Of a stretch of 6,797 nt of DNA, positions 5,847 to 6,797 are shown piece after piece (within the stretch, counting starts at the first letter, position 1; each line of letters starts with the position of its first letter). The notes under the pieces are model-generated. The model had not been told where the DNA came from. It searched no databases and worked only from the letters and a program-made list of their open reading frames with translations. A program made the translations under genes and the position numbers. Source of the DNA: CAYHZL01 sp964361075. GTDB taxonomy: Bacteria > Bacteroidota > Ignavibacteria > UBA10030 > UBA8401. The stretch spans positions 1 through 6,797 of the forward strand of contig CAYHZL010000185.1 in NCBI GenBank assembly GCA_964361075.1. The letters run 5' to 3'.

Positions 5847-6599
5847 ATGCAGTCTGATCCGACAAAAAAAATATTACGTGCAGAAAATCTTGTGAAACAA
5901 TACACGAAGCGTGTTGTTGTGAACAATGTTTCTGTGCAAGTGCAGCAAGGCGAAATTGTCGGATTGCTCGGACCGAACGGTGCAGGGAAGACGACTTCGT
6001 TCTATATGATTGTAGGCATGGTGAGACCGAATAGCGGAAAAGTTTTCTTGGATGATAAAAATATTACCCGTCTTCCGATGTATAAACGTGCGCGTGCCGG
6101 CGTTGGATATCTCACGCAAGAAGCGTCGGTATTTCGCACGATGAGTGTGCGGGATAATATTCGTTCGGTATTGCAGATGACAAAACTTTCTTCAAAAGAT
6201 CAGCACGAGCGCTGTGAAAAATTGCTCGAAGAGTTCGGATTGACGCATGTTGCAAAAAGTCCCGGCTATGTTCTTTCCGGAGGTGAGCGTCGCAGAACGG
6301 AAATTGCCCGCGCATTGGCAACGGATCCAAAATTTATTTTACTTGATGAGCCGTTTGCCGGAATTGATCCGATTGCCGTGGAAGAAATCATGAAAATAGT
6401 TACTCGCTTGAAAGAGCGCGGCATCGGAGTGTTAATTACCGACCACAACGTACACGAAACGCTTTCTATTACTGATCGTTCATATTTATTGTTTGAAGGA
6501 AAAATATTGAAAGCCGGTACTGCAGAAGAACTTGCGGATGATCCTGAAGCACGAAAGTTGTATCTCGGAGAAAGTTTTAAGCTGGATAGATATGAGTAG
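5847..6599 (+). CDS. lptB: LPS export ABC transporter ATP-binding protein
   Basis: LptB is the cytoplasmic ATPase that, with LptF and LptG, extracts LPS from the inner membrane and pushes it along the LptC-LptA bridge. The 250-residue protein has every ABC motif in order: Walker A GPNGAGKTT (42-50), Q-loop Gln91 in YLTQEASVFR, signature LSGGE (143-147) within LSGGERRRTEIARALA, Walker B FILLDEP (163-169) with catalytic Glu168, D-loop AGIDP (171-175) and switch His200. Features specific to LptB are the QEASVFRTM segment and the C-terminal YLGESFKL, close to YLGEDFRL of E. coli LptB. The start is ATG 5847, two bases after the lptA stop, with only a weak GGGAAA upstream. No rpoN or further gene follows within the remaining 198 bases. 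Confidence 0.97.
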   Translation: MQSDPTKKILRAENLVKQYTKRVVVNNVSVQVQQGEIVGLLGPNGAGKTTSFYMIVGMVRPNSGKVFLDDKNITRLPMYKRARAGVGYLTQEASVFRTMSVRDNIRSVLQMTKLSSKDQHERCEKLLEEFGLTHVAKSPGYVLSGGERRRTEIARALATDPKFILLDEPFAGIDPIAVEEIMKIVTRLKERGIGVLITDHNVHETLSITDRSYLLFEGKILKAGTAEELADDPEARKLYLGESFKLDRYE

Positions 6600-6600
6600 A

Positions 6601-6637
6601 GTATTCAGAAAACAGAATACAGGAGTCAGAATGTGAT
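6601..6637 (+). repeat. Short degenerate heptad repeat with a small hairpin after lptB
   Basis: Directly after the lptB stop the sequence reads in 7-base steps: ATTCAGA, AAACAGA, ATACAGG, AGTCAGA, then the diverged ATGTGAT. The first four share CAG in the same register. GTATTC (6601-6606) and GAATAC (6615-6620) also form a 6-bp inverted repeat around an 8-base loop. Degenerate heptamer tracts of this kind occur between genes in many bacteria, and their role is mostly unknown. This one is short, so chance is possible. Confidence 0.4.
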
Positions 6638-6698
6638 GCAACGAGAACCTGCAAAAAGTTTTCGAGACTTAGCGGGTTGTTGAAAAACCTTCTTTACG

Positions 6699-6775
6699 AC
6701 GTCATGCTGCCCGCCGCGGCGGGTTATTCAGCATCTATTGAGTAGACCCCGAATAAGAACATTTCGGGGTGACGT
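6699..6775. repeat. Composite palindromic intergenic repeat able to form a three-way junction
   Basis: Three nested inverted repeats fit together. The outer arms ACGTCA (6699-6704) and TGACGT (6770-6775) enclose two hairpins. The first has stem ATGCTG/CAGCAT (6704-6709 and 6729-6734) and contains the perfect 14-base palindrome CCCGCCGCGGCGGG (6710-6723). The second has stem ACCCCGAA/TTCGGGGT (6746-6753 and 6763-6770) with a 9-base loop. Bases 6704 and 6770 can pair in either the outer or inner stems. From memory, elements reading CGTCATGCTG...CAGCATCT...ACCCCGAA...TTCGGGGTGACG are dispersed in FCB-group genomes, so this is probably one copy of a REP-like family. No long T-tract follows the second hairpin on either strand, so it is not a classical terminator, but it could stabilise the 3' end of the lpt transcript. 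Confidence 0.75.
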
Positions 6776-6797
6776 GAGAGGAAAAAAATAGTTTTTC

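Larger units (their letters stand above)
6600..6797. other. Non-coding tail after lptB
   Basis: No credible gene is present. The stretch holds the heptad repeat (6601-6637), an AT-leaning spacer, a weak hairpin GGGTT/AACCT (6674-6678 and 6686-6690) followed by TTCTTT, and the composite palindrome (6699-6775). It ends in an A-run and a T-run (6782-6788, 6792-6796) cut off by the window edge. The weak hairpin plus T-rich tail near 6674-6695 is the nearest thing to a rho-independent terminator for the operon, but the stem is only 5 bp including a G-U pair. Confidence 0.6.

Noticed and set aside
6746..6770. Hairpin ACCCCGAA/TTCGGGGT as an intrinsic terminator
   Set aside because: It is not followed by a T-tract on either strand, and it is better explained as one arm of the larger palindromic repeat.
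6781..6797. GAAAAA...TTTTTC inverted repeat at the window end
   Set aside because: It is a low-complexity A-run and T-run cut by the window edge and cannot be interpreted.

Overview
The window joins two unrelated blocks on the + strand. One is an AT-rich restriction-modification (R-M) cassette. The other is a tightly packed lipopolysaccharide (LPS) operon with higher GC. The organism is a Gram-negative bacterium that makes Kdo and exports LPS through the Lpt bridge. The Cys-type KdsA, the lipoprotein LptC, the long OstA-like LptA and the style of the intergenic repeat after lptB suggest the Bacteroidota/Chlorobiota (FCB) group, perhaps an Ignavibacteria-like lineage. That placement is inference; no rRNA or other marker is present.

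Layout. Positions 1-149 hold the C-terminal tail of a hydrophobic ORF that enters from outside the window. Positions 150-255 are an AT-rich leader with one plausible extended -10 promoter. Positions 256-1038 encode a PD-(D/E)XK-type restriction endonuclease, and 1045-2208 its beta-class DPPF adenine methyltransferase. Only 6 bases separate the methyltransferase stop from kdsA (2215-3051). Then follow kdsD (3068-4060), lptC (4057-4587), a long lptA/OstA-like gene (4588-5844, TTG start) and lptB (5847-6599). Positions 6600-6797 are non-coding and hold a short heptad repeat and a complex palindromic repeat able to fold into a three-way junction.

How the genes work together. KdsD makes arabinose-5-phosphate, and KdsA condenses it with phosphoenolpyruvate to Kdo-8-phosphate, the precursor of the inner-core sugar of LPS. 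LptC and LptA form periplasmic parts of the LPS bridge, and LptB is the ATPase that drives export. Gaps between the LPS genes run from a 4-base overlap to 16 bases, so they are almost certainly one transcription unit. kdsC, kdsB, lptD, lptF and lptG are not in the window.

The most interesting point is the junction. The R-M pair sits directly ahead of an essential operon with no room for a separate promoter between them. A 10-base direct repeat (CACTATGAAT) lies across the endonuclease start codon and across an internal ATG at the kdsA start. This fits insertion of the cassette at the kdsA start codon, taking over the old leader. I saw no CRISPR array, tRNA, rRNA, complete mobile element or clearly undescribed multi-gene system.
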